A stretch of DNA of 64,000 nt, taken from positions 1-64,000 of the forward strand of contig NZ_CP012559.1 of NCBI RefSeq assembly GCF_000831645.3, in the 5' to 3' direction. Position numbers and translations under genes: made by a program. The DNA comes from Companilactobacillus heilongjiangensis. Lineage in GTDB: Bacteria; Bacillota; Bacilli; Lactobacillales; Lactobacillaceae. Of the stretch, positions 46,690 through 56,811 are shown in pieces. The number at the start of each line of letters is the position of its first letter. Within the stretch, counting starts at the first letter, position 1. The notes under the pieces were generated by a model. The model was not told where the DNA came from, ran no database searches, and saw only the letters and a program-made list of their open reading frames with translations.

Positions 46690-47901
46690 ATGTCAGATAC
46701 AATGGTAAAAATTACTGAAAAGCTCAAGGGTAATGTTGCTCGATCAGTAAATCCAGAAGGATGCCGTCAAGAAATTCTAAATCAAATCTCCTATGTACAA
46801 GGAAAAGGTAAGTATGAAGGTGCAAAGAAGGCTTTGATTATTGGGGGATCATCTAGTTATGGACTTGCTAGTCGAATTACAACAGCTTTTGGTCAGGGAG
46901 CTGACACAATCGGAGTTTCCTTTGAACGACCACCACGCGATGAAAATATGCTCGGAACTGCCGGTTGGTATAACAACATATACTTCCGTCAAGAAGCAGA
47001 AAAAGCAGGCTTGATTGGTAAAAACTTCATTGGCGATGCTTTTGCACAAGATATGAAGGATCAAGTTATTCAATATATTAAGGATAGCTTTGGGGGAAAG
47101 ATTGATCTCTTAGTATATTCTGTCGCTGCTCCAAAACGGACCAATCCTGACAATGCCGACGAAACGTGGCGTTCAGTGATTAAAACCGTTGGTAAATCAG
47201 TTACCGGTGAAAATATCAATCTAGAAGAGAATAAATTATTTGAACAAACAGTTGAACCTGCTACTGACGATGAAGTAGAAGCTACGAAACACGTCATGGG
47301 TGGCGAAGATTGGGAGATCTGGGTTGATGAGTTAAAAGCCGCCGGAGTTTTGGCTGATGGATTCAAGACAATTCTTTATTCATATATTGGACCAAAGAGT
47401 ACATATGATTTCTATCATGAAGGTACTCTAGGAGCTGCAAAAGACGCAGCCGAAGCATCATCTCACAAGATTCAAGACAAGATCAAAGATATTGATGGTG
47501 AAGCTCTAATTTCCGTATCTCGTGCCGTAACTACTAAGGCATCCGTTGTTATTCCTATTTTTCCAATGTATTGTATCGCACTTTATAAGATTGAAGAAGA
47601 AACGGGAACACATGAGACACCAATCATGCACAAAGATCGTCTATTCCGTGACATGGTTTACGGAAATCGCCGTGAGACTGATGATAGAGGCCGCCTACGT
47701 CCAGATGCTTGGGAGCAACGCGAGGATATCCAGGCTAAAGTTTCTGAATTAATGAAGAAGATTACACCAGATAACTTTAACAGTTCCTTAACTGGTTACG
47801 ATGAATTTAGAAGAGAATTCATGCAACTAAACGGTTTTGAAGTACCAGGGGCTGACATTGATACTGTAGATTTAGATAAATTAATGAAATTGAGACCATA
47901 A
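46690..47901 (+). CDS. fabV: trans-2-enoyl-CoA/ACP reductase (Ter/FabV family)
   Basis: A 403-residue NADH-dependent reductase that saturates trans-2-enoyl-CoA or enoyl-ACP. IIGGSSSYGLASRITTAFGQGADTIGVSFERP is the FabV/Ter cofactor site. The active-site pair Tyr242-X8-Lys251 (YHEGTLGAAK) is intact, with YSYIGPKSTYDF before it. Ter acts on crotonyl-CoA in butyrate formers; FabV acts in fatty-acid synthesis. Its place beside a CoA-transferase favours the CoA role. ATG 46690 follows AGGTGGAG. Confidence 0.9.
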   Translation: MSDTMVKITEKLKGNVARSVNPEGCRQEILNQISYVQGKGKYEGAKKALIIGGSSSYGLASRITTAFGQGADTIGVSFERPPRDENMLGTAGWYNNIYFRQEAEKAGLIGKNFIGDAFAQDMKDQVIQYIKDSFGGKIDLLVYSVAAPKRTNPDNADETWRSVIKTVGKSVTGENINLEENKLFEQTVEPATDDEVEATKHVMGGEDWEIWVDELKAAGVLADGFKTILYSYIGPKSTYDFYHEGTLGAAKDAAEASSHKIQDKIKDIDGEALISVSRAVTTKASVVIPIFPMYCIALYKIEEETGTHETPIMHKDRLFRDMVYGNRRETDDRGRLRPDAWEQREDIQAKVSELMKKITPDNFNSSLTGYDEFRREFMQLNGFEVPGADIDTVDLDKLMKLRP

Positions 47902-47986
47902 TATTTTTCGAATAGCATCTTACCTATAACTTTCAAAGCAGTAGGTAGTTGTGATCGATGAGTTAGAAAAGGATGGGGTGTTTTTA

Positions 47987-49582
47987 ATGACTGTACAATT
48001 TATTAACAGTGAAAAGGCTGCAGAGCTTATTCCTGATAATGCAACTATTGCTTTGGAAGGCTTTCTAGGCTCAGATGTTGCTGAAGAGATCCTAGAGAAT
48101 ATTCGTAAGAGATTTGATAAAGAGGGTCATCCTAAGGACCTAGAAGTATGGCACGCATCAGGTATTGGTGATGGTAAGGATAAAGGTACTAATAACTTTG
48201 CTGCTAAAGGTTTGTTGAAGAGATTAGTTGGTGGACATTGGGCACTAGCTCCACAACTAGAACCCTTAGTTGCAAACAATGACTTTGAGGCATATAACTT
48301 CCCTCAAGGTGTTATGTCACAAATTTTCCGTGATTCTGCTGCTCATAAGCCTATTCAAATTAGTCGAGTTGGCCTTGGAACATTCGTCGATCCAGACATC
48401 GAAGGTGGCAAGCTAAACGACGCAGCTAAAAAGACTGATTTAGTTTCAAAGATGAAGATTAAGGGTGAAGATTACTTAGCATATGATGTTCCAAAGCCAA
48501 ATGTTGCCATTTTACGTGGAACATATGCTGATGAGGATGGTAATATCACTTTCGATGACGAACCATTGACTCTTGAATCAACATCAATCGCTATGGCTGC
48601 TCACAATAACGGTGGTAAAGTCTTTGTTCAAGTAAAGAGAATTTTGAAGAAGGGTTCAATGAAACCTAAGGATATCAGAATCCCTGGACTATTGGTCGAT
48701 TACGTTGTTGAAACAAGCAATGAATTGATGACAAGACAAAGTACTGACACACAATTCAATCCAGATTACGTTAACCAAGCCGTTGTTAAAGCAGCTGGCG
48801 CAATTAACGTGCCACTAGATGCTAAGAAAGTTATCGCTAGACGTGCTGCCATGTACAAGAATGAAAATGACAACATTGTTAACTATGGTATTGGTAAATA
48901 TCCAGAAACAGTTTCTTTGATTTTGAAAGAAGAAGGAGCTGCTGAAAACGTTACGACAACTGTTGAACCCGGAACATTTGGTGGTGTTCCTATGGGTGGT
49001 GGTGACTTCGGTTGTGCTATTTCACCTGAATCAACAATTGATCAACCATACATGTTTGATTTCTATGATGGTGGTGGTATCGATATTACATTCTTAGGAC
49101 TTGCTGAATTGGATAAACTTGGTAACATCAACGTTTCTAAGTTTGGACCTAAGATTGCTGGTACTGGTGGTTTCGTTAATATTACACAAAACACACCAAC
49201 CGTTGTCTTTACCGGAACATTTACTGCCGGTGGTCTAAAGGAAGAAGTTAAGGATGGCAAGCTAAACATTCTTCAAGAAGGTAAGTTTAATAAACTTGTT
49301 GAAAATGTTGAACAAATTACCTTCTCAGGCCCTGTTTCACATGAAAACAAACAAAATGTCTACTATATTACAGAACGTGCTGTCTTCCAGTTGGTTGATG
49401 GTGGTATTGAGTTGATTGAAATTGCACCTGGTATGGATCTACAAAAGGATATCCTTGATCACATGGACTTTAAGCCAGAAATTAGTGATGACTTACGTTA
49501 CATGGATCCTCGTATCTTTGAAGAACCATTAATGGGCAATGTCACAAACCAACCAGGTGAAAAAGTAGCATTGACTGTTTAA
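47987..49582 (+). CDS. family I CoA-transferase (propionate/acetate-type, Pct/YdiF-like)
   Basis: 531 residues with fused alpha and beta halves. It moves CoA between short-chain carboxylic acids through a glutamyl-CoA intermediate. The catalytic Glu is in TTVEPGTFGGVPMGGGDFG (Glu327). The N-terminal half has LEGFLGSDVAEEIL and NFPQGVMSQIFRD. ATG 47987 is preferred (GGATGGGG upstream) over a GTG at 47951. It follows ter by 85 bases in the same direction, so the two probably act in sequence. Substrate acids are unknown. Confidence 0.87.
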   Translation: MTVQFINSEKAAELIPDNATIALEGFLGSDVAEEILENIRKRFDKEGHPKDLEVWHASGIGDGKDKGTNNFAAKGLLKRLVGGHWALAPQLEPLVANNDFEAYNFPQGVMSQIFRDSAAHKPIQISRVGLGTFVDPDIEGGKLNDAAKKTDLVSKMKIKGEDYLAYDVPKPNVAILRGTYADEDGNITFDDEPLTLESTSIAMAAHNNGGKVFVQVKRILKKGSMKPKDIRIPGLLVDYVVETSNELMTRQSTDTQFNPDYVNQAVVKAAGAINVPLDAKKVIARRAAMYKNENDNIVNYGIGKYPETVSLILKEEGAAENVTTTVEPGTFGGVPMGGGDFGCAISPESTIDQPYMFDFYDGGGIDITFLGLAELDKLGNINVSKFGPKIAGTGGFVNITQNTPTVVFTGTFTAGGLKEEVKDGKLNILQEGKFNKLVENVEQITFSGPVSHENKQNVYYITERAVFQLVDGGIELIEIAPGMDLQKDILDHMDFKPEISDDLRYMDPRIFEEPLMGNVTNQPGEKVALTV

Positions 49583-49646
49583 TATCCTGGCATGGAATTA
49601 ATAATATAAATGCAAACTGATCAAATTGATTTTTCTGCCAGAACAA

Positions 49647-49687
49647 AAAATGTCTAATTCACTTGTGTGAGTTGGACATTTTTATTT
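49647..49687 (+). terminator. intrinsic terminator of the ter-CoA-transferase unit
   Basis: AAATGTCTAATTCAC pairs with GTGAGTTGGACATTT, allowing G-U pairs, followed by a T-rich stretch. Confidence 0.85.
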
Positions 49688-49730
49688 TTCTTAGATTCCC
49701 CTTTTGGCTAGAATATTTTTGCATATATAT

Positions 49731-49776
49731 AAGAAAAAATCTCCAGCATTGAGAATTAGTTCTCAATATTGGAGAT
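49731..49776 (-). terminator. intrinsic terminator of the LysR gene
   Basis: Read leftwards, ATCTCCA-ATTGAGAA pairs with TTCTCAAT-TGGAGAT, then T6CTT. Confidence 0.88.
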
Positions 49777-49783
49777 AGTATGT

Positions 49784-50698
49784 TTAGTCATTGATATGGT
49801 CTTTGTGTTCTTTGAAGTAATTTATGAACCAATCTTCTGTGTATTTCACAACGGCATTTTGATAAACGTCTTTGATGCTACACATGCTGATTGTCCATGG
49901 GAAGTTTGGATCAATATCACGATGTTCGATGTTAGTTCCGGAATAATTTCCACCGATTGGTGAAGCTATGATTCCAACAGCATCGTCCATTTCGGAGCAG
50001 ATGTTTAAAATTAAATCCCATGAACTTGTTTTGAAGAAATAGTTGGGATGTAAATCGTTACGATTGAACCTTTGGTTTATTTGGTAAGTGACCATGAAAC
50101 TATCATCTAAAGTAACTATTTTTTCTTTGGCCACTTCTTTGAAAGGAATAGGTCCTTTGAAATTATGAAAACGATGATTTTTGTTGAACCAGACGGCAAC
50201 TGAGTCGTCATAGATTTTCTTTTCTTGAACGGATGGGTAGGTGGCTGGTGAAACTAGCACTGCCAGATCGATTTCTTGTAGGATTAACTTCTTTTGCAGT
50301 TCATAAGCACCTTTTTCGACTATTTGTAAGTCAATTTTGGGATTTTCCTGAATGAATTTGGGAATGGCTCGATTGAAGACAGTAGAAATGATGACTGGTG
50401 CGATACCGAGTTTGACAGTTCCGGTTTTATCATCAGCGCGGTCGTGAATACTTTTGATTAAATCATCGTAATCTCTACTGATAGTTCGACCGTGTGAGAT
50501 TAGATCCTCACCAGTGGAGGTCAATCCGGTAATCCTACCTTTACCACGAGTGAATATTTGGATTTGCTCAACATTTTCCAACTCGCTGATAAGCTTACTC
50601 AGTGCGGGTTGCGAGACATTTAGGACCCGTGAACTCTTTGTGAGATTAAAATCGTTGTCGACGATAGTTATTAAATATTGGATTTGATGTATATCCAT
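49784..50698 (-). CDS. LysR family transcriptional regulator
   Basis: 304 residues. The N-terminal winged HTH is MDIHQIQYLITIVDNDFNLTKSSRVLNVSQPALSKLISELE. The remainder is a periplasmic-binding-like effector domain (KLGIAPVIISTVFNRAIPKF, DLAVLVSPATYPSV). ATG 50698 follows AAGGGG; an upstream in-frame start overlaps that site. It is divergent from the alpha/beta hydrolase, with a perfect cre between them. Regulators of this type usually control the adjacent divergent gene and sometimes nearby operons, here perhaps the acyl-CoA genes. Confidence 0.88.
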   Translation of the reverse strand: MDIHQIQYLITIVDNDFNLTKSSRVLNVSQPALSKLISELENVEQIQIFTRGKGRITGLTSTGEDLISHGRTISRDYDDLIKSIHDRADDKTGTVKLGIAPVIISTVFNRAIPKFIQENPKIDLQIVEKGAYELQKKLILQEIDLAVLVSPATYPSVQEKKIYDDSVAVWFNKNHRFHNFKGPIPFKEVAKEKIVTLDDSFMVTYQINQRFNRNDLHPNYFFKTSSWDLILNICSEMDDAVGIIASPIGGNYSGTNIEHRDIDPNFPWTISMCSIKDVYQNAVVKYTEDWFINYFKEHKDHIND

Positions 50699-50746
50699 AA
50701 TTACTTTTCCCCTTTCAAAAGGCAACAGTAGCAAGTGGTATAGATG

Positions 50747-50760
50747 TGTAACCGCTTACA
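50747..50760 (+). promoter_or_regulatory. perfect cre site between LysR and hydrolase genes
   Basis: TGTAACCGCTTACA fits every cre position and is itself nearly palindromic. Confidence 0.75.
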
Positions 50761-50892
50761 ATGAATGTTGCAGTAATATAACGAAAATTTATAGTAGTGG
50801 CCACATACGAAAAACTAAATCAATCATTAACTAAAGGCCGTACAGAAGTACGAAACAACCTAAAATTTTAAGAAAGTATTGAGGTACTAACC

Positions 50893-51672
50893 ATGCAATT
50901 TATCACAAGTGATGATGTAAGACTGGAATATGATGACGTCGGCCAAGGAGAACCTATTTTAATTATGACTGGTTACGCTGGCTATAAGGAAATTTGGCGT
51001 TCACAAGTTGAACTCCTGAGCCAACATTATCGAGTTATTAATTTAGATAGGAGAAATCACGGTCGTTCGGAAACTACAACTAAAGGATTACGAATGAGCC
51101 GCCAAGGAAAAGATGTTGCTGAGTTATTAGATTATTTGAAAATAAATAAGATCAGTATGATGGGTAATTCTATGGGTGCAGCAACTATCTGGGCATATTG
51201 TTCCTTATATGGGGATGATCGGATTAATAAAATAATCAGTGTTGATCAATCACCCAAGATGATTTCTGATGAAACTTGGCCATATGGTCTATTGGATTTG
51301 AACTGGAATAATTTTCCTGAGGAAGCGGAACAGATGTATCACGTTCACACGACCTATCGCAATATTGATGATGAAACATATAAATTGGTCAAGACAGTTC
51401 AAGGTGGAAAGAAATTCGATTACGAATTGAACCGACCTTTACTATTTGATCATGCTTTTCAAGATTGGCGCGATGTAATTAAAACTTTGAAAGTTCCAGT
51501 TCTCTTTCTATCTGGAAAAGAAAGTCCATTCTGGTCTTCTGAGCATGCGACAGCCTCAGCTAAGTTATGTGAAAACGGCAAGGCTATCATTGTTCCTGAT
51601 TCTGGGCACATAATTATGTCCGAGCAACAGGAATTGTTCAATACCATCATGATGGATTTCTTGCAATCATGA
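50893..51672 (+). CDS. alpha/beta hydrolase
   Basis: A 259-residue cytosolic hydrolase. The nucleophile Ser lies in MMGNSMGAAT, the acid is probably Asp/Glu in LFLSGKESPFW and the His is in PDSGHIIMSEQ. INLDRRNHGRS is typical of the alpha/beta-hydrolase_1 family (esterases, haloperoxidase-like enzymes, lactonases). The substrate is unknown; an ester or thioester related to the neighbouring acyl-CoA genes is possible. Divergent from a LysR gene. Confidence 0.82.
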   Translation: MQFITSDDVRLEYDDVGQGEPILIMTGYAGYKEIWRSQVELLSQHYRVINLDRRNHGRSETTTKGLRMSRQGKDVAELLDYLKINKISMMGNSMGAATIWAYCSLYGDDRINKIISVDQSPKMISDETWPYGLLDLNWNNFPEEAEQMYHVHTTYRNIDDETYKLVKTVQGGKKFDYELNRPLLFDHAFQDWRDVIKTLKVPVLFLSGKESPFWSSEHATASAKLCENGKAIIVPDSGHIIMSEQQELFNTIMMDFLQS

Positions 51673-52364
51673 TTAATGAAAACGTTATAAATACGTTCAA
51701 ACTACTATATCTAAATTATACGATTTTTTGCGTTCAATGCGAGAACCGTTATTTGATAATTTAAAAGCTTATATTTTGAACACCATAGCTAAATAGTGAA
51801 ACCGTTTAAATTAGCACTATTTTGAGCCAATAAGTAGGCTATATAAGGCCAATAACCTTTGGTTATGAAAATATGGTCGATAATCTCTAATTATTTTTCT
51901 AAAAACTGCGTTAAACTAGCTAAAACAATAATCAACAAGTAAATGGCGAAAAAAGTCTTTACTGTTTATCATAATAACCATAAATATAGGTTATATAGCA
52001 ATATATCGTTGATATAACAGCGATTAGGGGACTTTTTTAGATCGAAAATAGCCCCAAAAGTAGAAAACGCTTACAGAAGTCATTTTCGCAAAATGCCGAC
52101 AAAACAGCATTTCTGATTATTTAATAATTAGTAAAAAATTGAACGCAATTTGCAATTATTGAGAACGATTGTAATATAAATTGTAGGAGCGCTCGAGAGA
52201 TAAAGAAATGTTTTTCATAAGTAAACGATTGCAAAAATAAATTTATTGCAAATCAAGATCGATTTTCAATATTTAGCCTAGGTAAATGAAAATTGATTTT
52301 TAACCTATGACTTACATTTATGGATTTGTTTTTCACACTTAACTTTCTATTGGAGGATTTAATT
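51673..52364 (+). promoter_or_regulatory. 692-bp non-coding control region before the FabK-like gene
   Basis: No credible gene. Several cre-like sites with one or two mismatches occur: TGAAAACGTTATAA (51677), TGAAACCGTTTAAA (51797), AGAAAACGCTTACA (52062) and AGTAAACGATTGCA (52220). ATAACC/GGTTAT inverted pairs occur twice (51852-51866 and 51974-51994). The density suggests complex control or a long leader RNA. Confidence 0.5.
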
Positions 52365-53300
52365 ATGAATAAAGTATGTGAACTTTTAGGAATCAAGTAC
52401 CCAGTTGTTCAAGGAGCTATGCAAGAAGTTGCTACTGCTGAATTAGCAGCCGCCGTATCAAATGGTGGTGGACTTGGAATTATCGCTGCTGGTGGTAAGA
52501 CAGCTGACCAAGTAAGAGAAGAAATTCAAAAAGCTAAGAAACTAACAAAGAACACATTTGCTGTTAACTTGATGTTGATGGATCCTAACACACCAGAAGT
52601 TGTTAAAGTTGTTATCGATGAAGGCGTTAAAGTTGTTACAACTGGTGCCGGTACACCTAAACCTTACATGAAAGATTTGAAGGCTGCTGGAATCAAAGTT
52701 TGTCCTGTTATTCCTAACGTTAAGATTGCTAAGAAGATGGAAGAAATGGGTGCCGATGCCGTTATTGCCGAAGGTATGGAAGGTGGAGGACACATTGGTG
52801 TTCTAACATCACAAACTCTATGGCCACAAATTGCTGATGCTGTTTCAATTCCTCTAATCGCTGCTGGTGGTGTTGGTGACGGACGTGGTGTTGTAAATGC
52901 CTTTGTTGCCGGTGCACAAGCCGTACAATGTGGAACAATCTTCTCAATCGCTAAGGAAAGTCCTGTTGGAGATAACTGGAGAAAGTTAGTTATCGATGCT
53001 ACTGATACTTCAACAATCGTTGCTGGTGCAACAATCAAAGATGCTTCACGTATCATCAAGAACAACATTGCTAACAAGTTGACAGAACTTGAATTAGATC
53101 AAGTATCACGTGACGAATTCAACTCAGTTATGAACGAAGGATTAAGAAATGCCGTTCAAAAAGATGATGTTGATGATGGACTAGTATTTAGTGGTCAAGT
53201 TTCAGGTCTAATCAAAGAATCATTACCAGCTGGAGAAATCGTTAAGAAGTTAATGGATGAAGCACAAGAAGTTCTTAACAAAAAAATTGAATTGGTATAG
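52365..53300 (+). CDS. FabK-like enoyl reductase / nitronate monooxygenase family FMN protein
   Basis: A 311-residue TIM-barrel flavoenzyme. GIKYPVVQGAMQEVATAELAAAVSNGGGLGIIAAG, VVTTGAGTPKPYM, AEGMEGGGHIG and PLIAAGGVGDGRG follow FabK closely. FabK reduces enoyl-ACP; 2-nitropropane dioxygenases share the fold. With no other fatty-acid synthesis gene nearby and a glycerol/acyl-CoA setting, it may act on a non-ACP substrate. ATG 52365 lies behind GGAGG. An exceptionally long control region precedes it. Confidence 0.8.
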   Translation: MNKVCELLGIKYPVVQGAMQEVATAELAAAVSNGGGLGIIAAGGKTADQVREEIQKAKKLTKNTFAVNLMLMDPNTPEVVKVVIDEGVKVVTTGAGTPKPYMKDLKAAGIKVCPVIPNVKIAKKMEEMGADAVIAEGMEGGGHIGVLTSQTLWPQIADAVSIPLIAAGGVGDGRGVVNAFVAGAQAVQCGTIFSIAKESPVGDNWRKLVIDATDTSTIVAGATIKDASRIIKNNIANKLTELELDQVSRDEFNSVMNEGLRNAVQKDDVDDGLVFSGQVSGLIKESLPAGEIVKKLMDEAQEVLNKKIELV

Positions 53301-53342
53301 GGATACCAACAAAGATTTATGTTAGGAGTTAATAAAAGTTAA

Positions 53343-53389
53343 CTTAGTATTTGTCGCCAAGGGATGGTGGCAATCGTGGGACTACTAAG
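53343..53389 (+). other. hairpin in the leader of glpK
   Basis: CTTAGTA pairs with TACTAAG, and inside it TTGTCGCC with GGTGGCAA. No T run follows. It lies 43 bases before glpK and could be a leader RNA structure, perhaps for an antiterminator such as GlpP; that is speculative. Confidence 0.4.
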
Positions 53390-53393
53390 CTAG

Positions 53394-54932
<1,539 letters not shown>

Positions 54933-54989
54933 AATGCAGTCAAGATAATCAAATTGGTTATCTATTGCGTAGTAACGAGGGACGAACTT

Positions 54990-56765
54990 ATGACATTTTC
55001 AATTAAGAGTAGAGCAGAAGAAATAAAAAAATTAAAAACTAGAAGACTTGATTTATTAATCGTTGGTGGTGGTATTACCGGAGCAGGTGTTGCTCTACAA
55101 GCTAGCGCTGCTGGTATGAGAACAGCCTTGATCGATATGCAAGACTTTGGAGCTGGGACTTCATCGAGATCGACACGACTAGTTCACGGTGGTATTAGAT
55201 ACCTTAAGAACTTTGATGTTGAGGTTGTCTCTGAGACGGTTCAAGAACGTGCAATTATTCAACATGTCGCACCGCACGTAACAAGACCAGATCCAATGTT
55301 GCTACCAATTTATGACGAACCAGATACAACGTTCTCAATGTTCTCAGTTAAAGTTGCCATGGATCTATATGATCACTTGGCCGGCATTAACAAATCAGAA
55401 CACTTGAAACAATACGCTAACTATACTTTGAACAAAGAACAAGTTTTGGAGCTAGAACCACAATTGAATCCAGAAAACTTAGCTGGTGGTGGGATTTATC
55501 TCGATTATTTGAACAATGACTCACGTTTAGTTATCGAGAACATTAAGAAGGCTCATGATTTAGGCGGCTTGATGGTAAGTCGTTTGAAGGCTGTCAAAGT
55601 TCTTCACAACCAATTTGGCAATGCATGTGGGATGACTGTCAAAGATATGATTACTGGCGAAGAATTTGATATCAAAGCCAAAATTGTTCTTAATGCTTCA
55701 GGTCCATGGTCAGACTTTGTTAAAGACTTGGACGAAAAACATGATCAAGCTAAGACACAAATGCGTCCTACCAAGGGTGTTCACTTAGTTGTTGATCAAT
55801 CAAGATTGAACGTTCCAAAGCCAACATACTTCGGTTCAGGTACAAATGATGGTCGTATGATCTTTACAATTCCAAGAGATGGTAAGACATACTTCGGTAC
55901 AACTGATACTGACTTTAAGGGTGATTTAACACATCCTAGGGTTGAACAAAGCGATGTTGACTACTTGTTAAGAATCATCAACAAGAAGTACCCAGAAGCT
56001 CATATTACACTTGACGATGTTGAATCAAGTTGGGCTGGTGTAAGACCTCTTGTTGCCGAAGAACCTGCTCCGGTAAATGAAAAAGCAGAAGAAAAACCAG
56101 ATGTAGTTTCAGGTGCCAGTGATTCTGGTAGCCACAAACTAACAGCCTCACAAGTATCTAGAGGTAGTTCATTGAAACGCGCTGACGACGGCTTAATTAC
56201 TTTAGCTGGTGGTAAATTAACTGACTATCGTAAGATGGCTGACGGTGCTATGAAGATGATCATCGAAATTATGAATACACAATATGCACGCGACTACAAA
56301 CCAGTGGATTCAGCAAATATCAAAGTTTCTGGTGGGGACTTTGACTCAGATCACGCTGAAGATGCACTTAAGAACTATGCCAAAGAAGCAGTTGCTGCAG
56401 GAGTTGATCCTGTTGGTGCTGAAAAGATGGCTAACATCTTTGGTTCAAACATGGAACAAATCCTTGCTGATGCCAAGAATGTTAAATTAGCTCCAGGTTT
56501 GAACTTAGCTGAAACTTTGAGCTTGCACTATTCAATGGAAAATGAAATGGCTATGACTCCAGAAGATTATCTATTCCGTCGTACAAATAACCTATTATTC
56601 AACCACGATGAAATTAAGAATATTGAAGCCGGTGTTATTAGTGAAATGGCTGACTACTATGACTGGTCAGATGACGAAATTCAAGCTTATACCAAAGCAA
56701 CTGATGAATTGATCAGCGAAGCTTCATTGGATTACTTGAAGAACGCTTCTACTGTTAAAGAATAG
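54990..56765 (+). CDS. glpO: alpha-glycerophosphate oxidase
   Basis: An FAD enzyme oxidising glycerol-3-phosphate to dihydroxyacetone phosphate and passing electrons to O2 (forming H2O2). 591 residues. The FAD motif is LLIVGGGITGAGVALQASAAG, then GTSSRSTRLVHGGIRYL. The insertion around residues 355-395 (VNEKAEEKPD...) distinguishes GlpO oxidases of lactic acid bacteria from GlpD dehydrogenases. ATG 54990 follows GAGGGACG. It implies peroxide production during aerobic glycerol use. Confidence 0.92.
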   Translation: MTFSIKSRAEEIKKLKTRRLDLLIVGGGITGAGVALQASAAGMRTALIDMQDFGAGTSSRSTRLVHGGIRYLKNFDVEVVSETVQERAIIQHVAPHVTRPDPMLLPIYDEPDTTFSMFSVKVAMDLYDHLAGINKSEHLKQYANYTLNKEQVLELEPQLNPENLAGGGIYLDYLNNDSRLVIENIKKAHDLGGLMVSRLKAVKVLHNQFGNACGMTVKDMITGEEFDIKAKIVLNASGPWSDFVKDLDEKHDQAKTQMRPTKGVHLVVDQSRLNVPKPTYFGSGTNDGRMIFTIPRDGKTYFGTTDTDFKGDLTHPRVEQSDVDYLLRIINKKYPEAHITLDDVESSWAGVRPLVAEEPAPVNEKAEEKPDVVSGASDSGSHKLTASQVSRGSSLKRADDGLITLAGGKLTDYRKMADGAMKMIIEIMNTQYARDYKPVDSANIKVSGGDFDSDHAEDALKNYAKEAVAAGVDPVGAEKMANIFGSNMEQILADAKNVKLAPGLNLAETLSLHYSMENEMAMTPEDYLFRRTNNLLFNHDEIKNIEAGVISEMADYYDWSDDEIQAYTKATDELISEASLDYLKNASTVKE

Positions 56766-56811
56766 CCAAGGCCATTTCAAGTAGAAAATCTTAGTCATTG
56801 GGAGTTTTATT

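Noticed and set aside
42962-49582. complete butyrate synthesis operon
   Set aside because: Crotonase, Ter and CoA-transferase are present, but thiolase and 3-hydroxybutyryl-CoA dehydrogenase are not in the window and the genes are on different strands.
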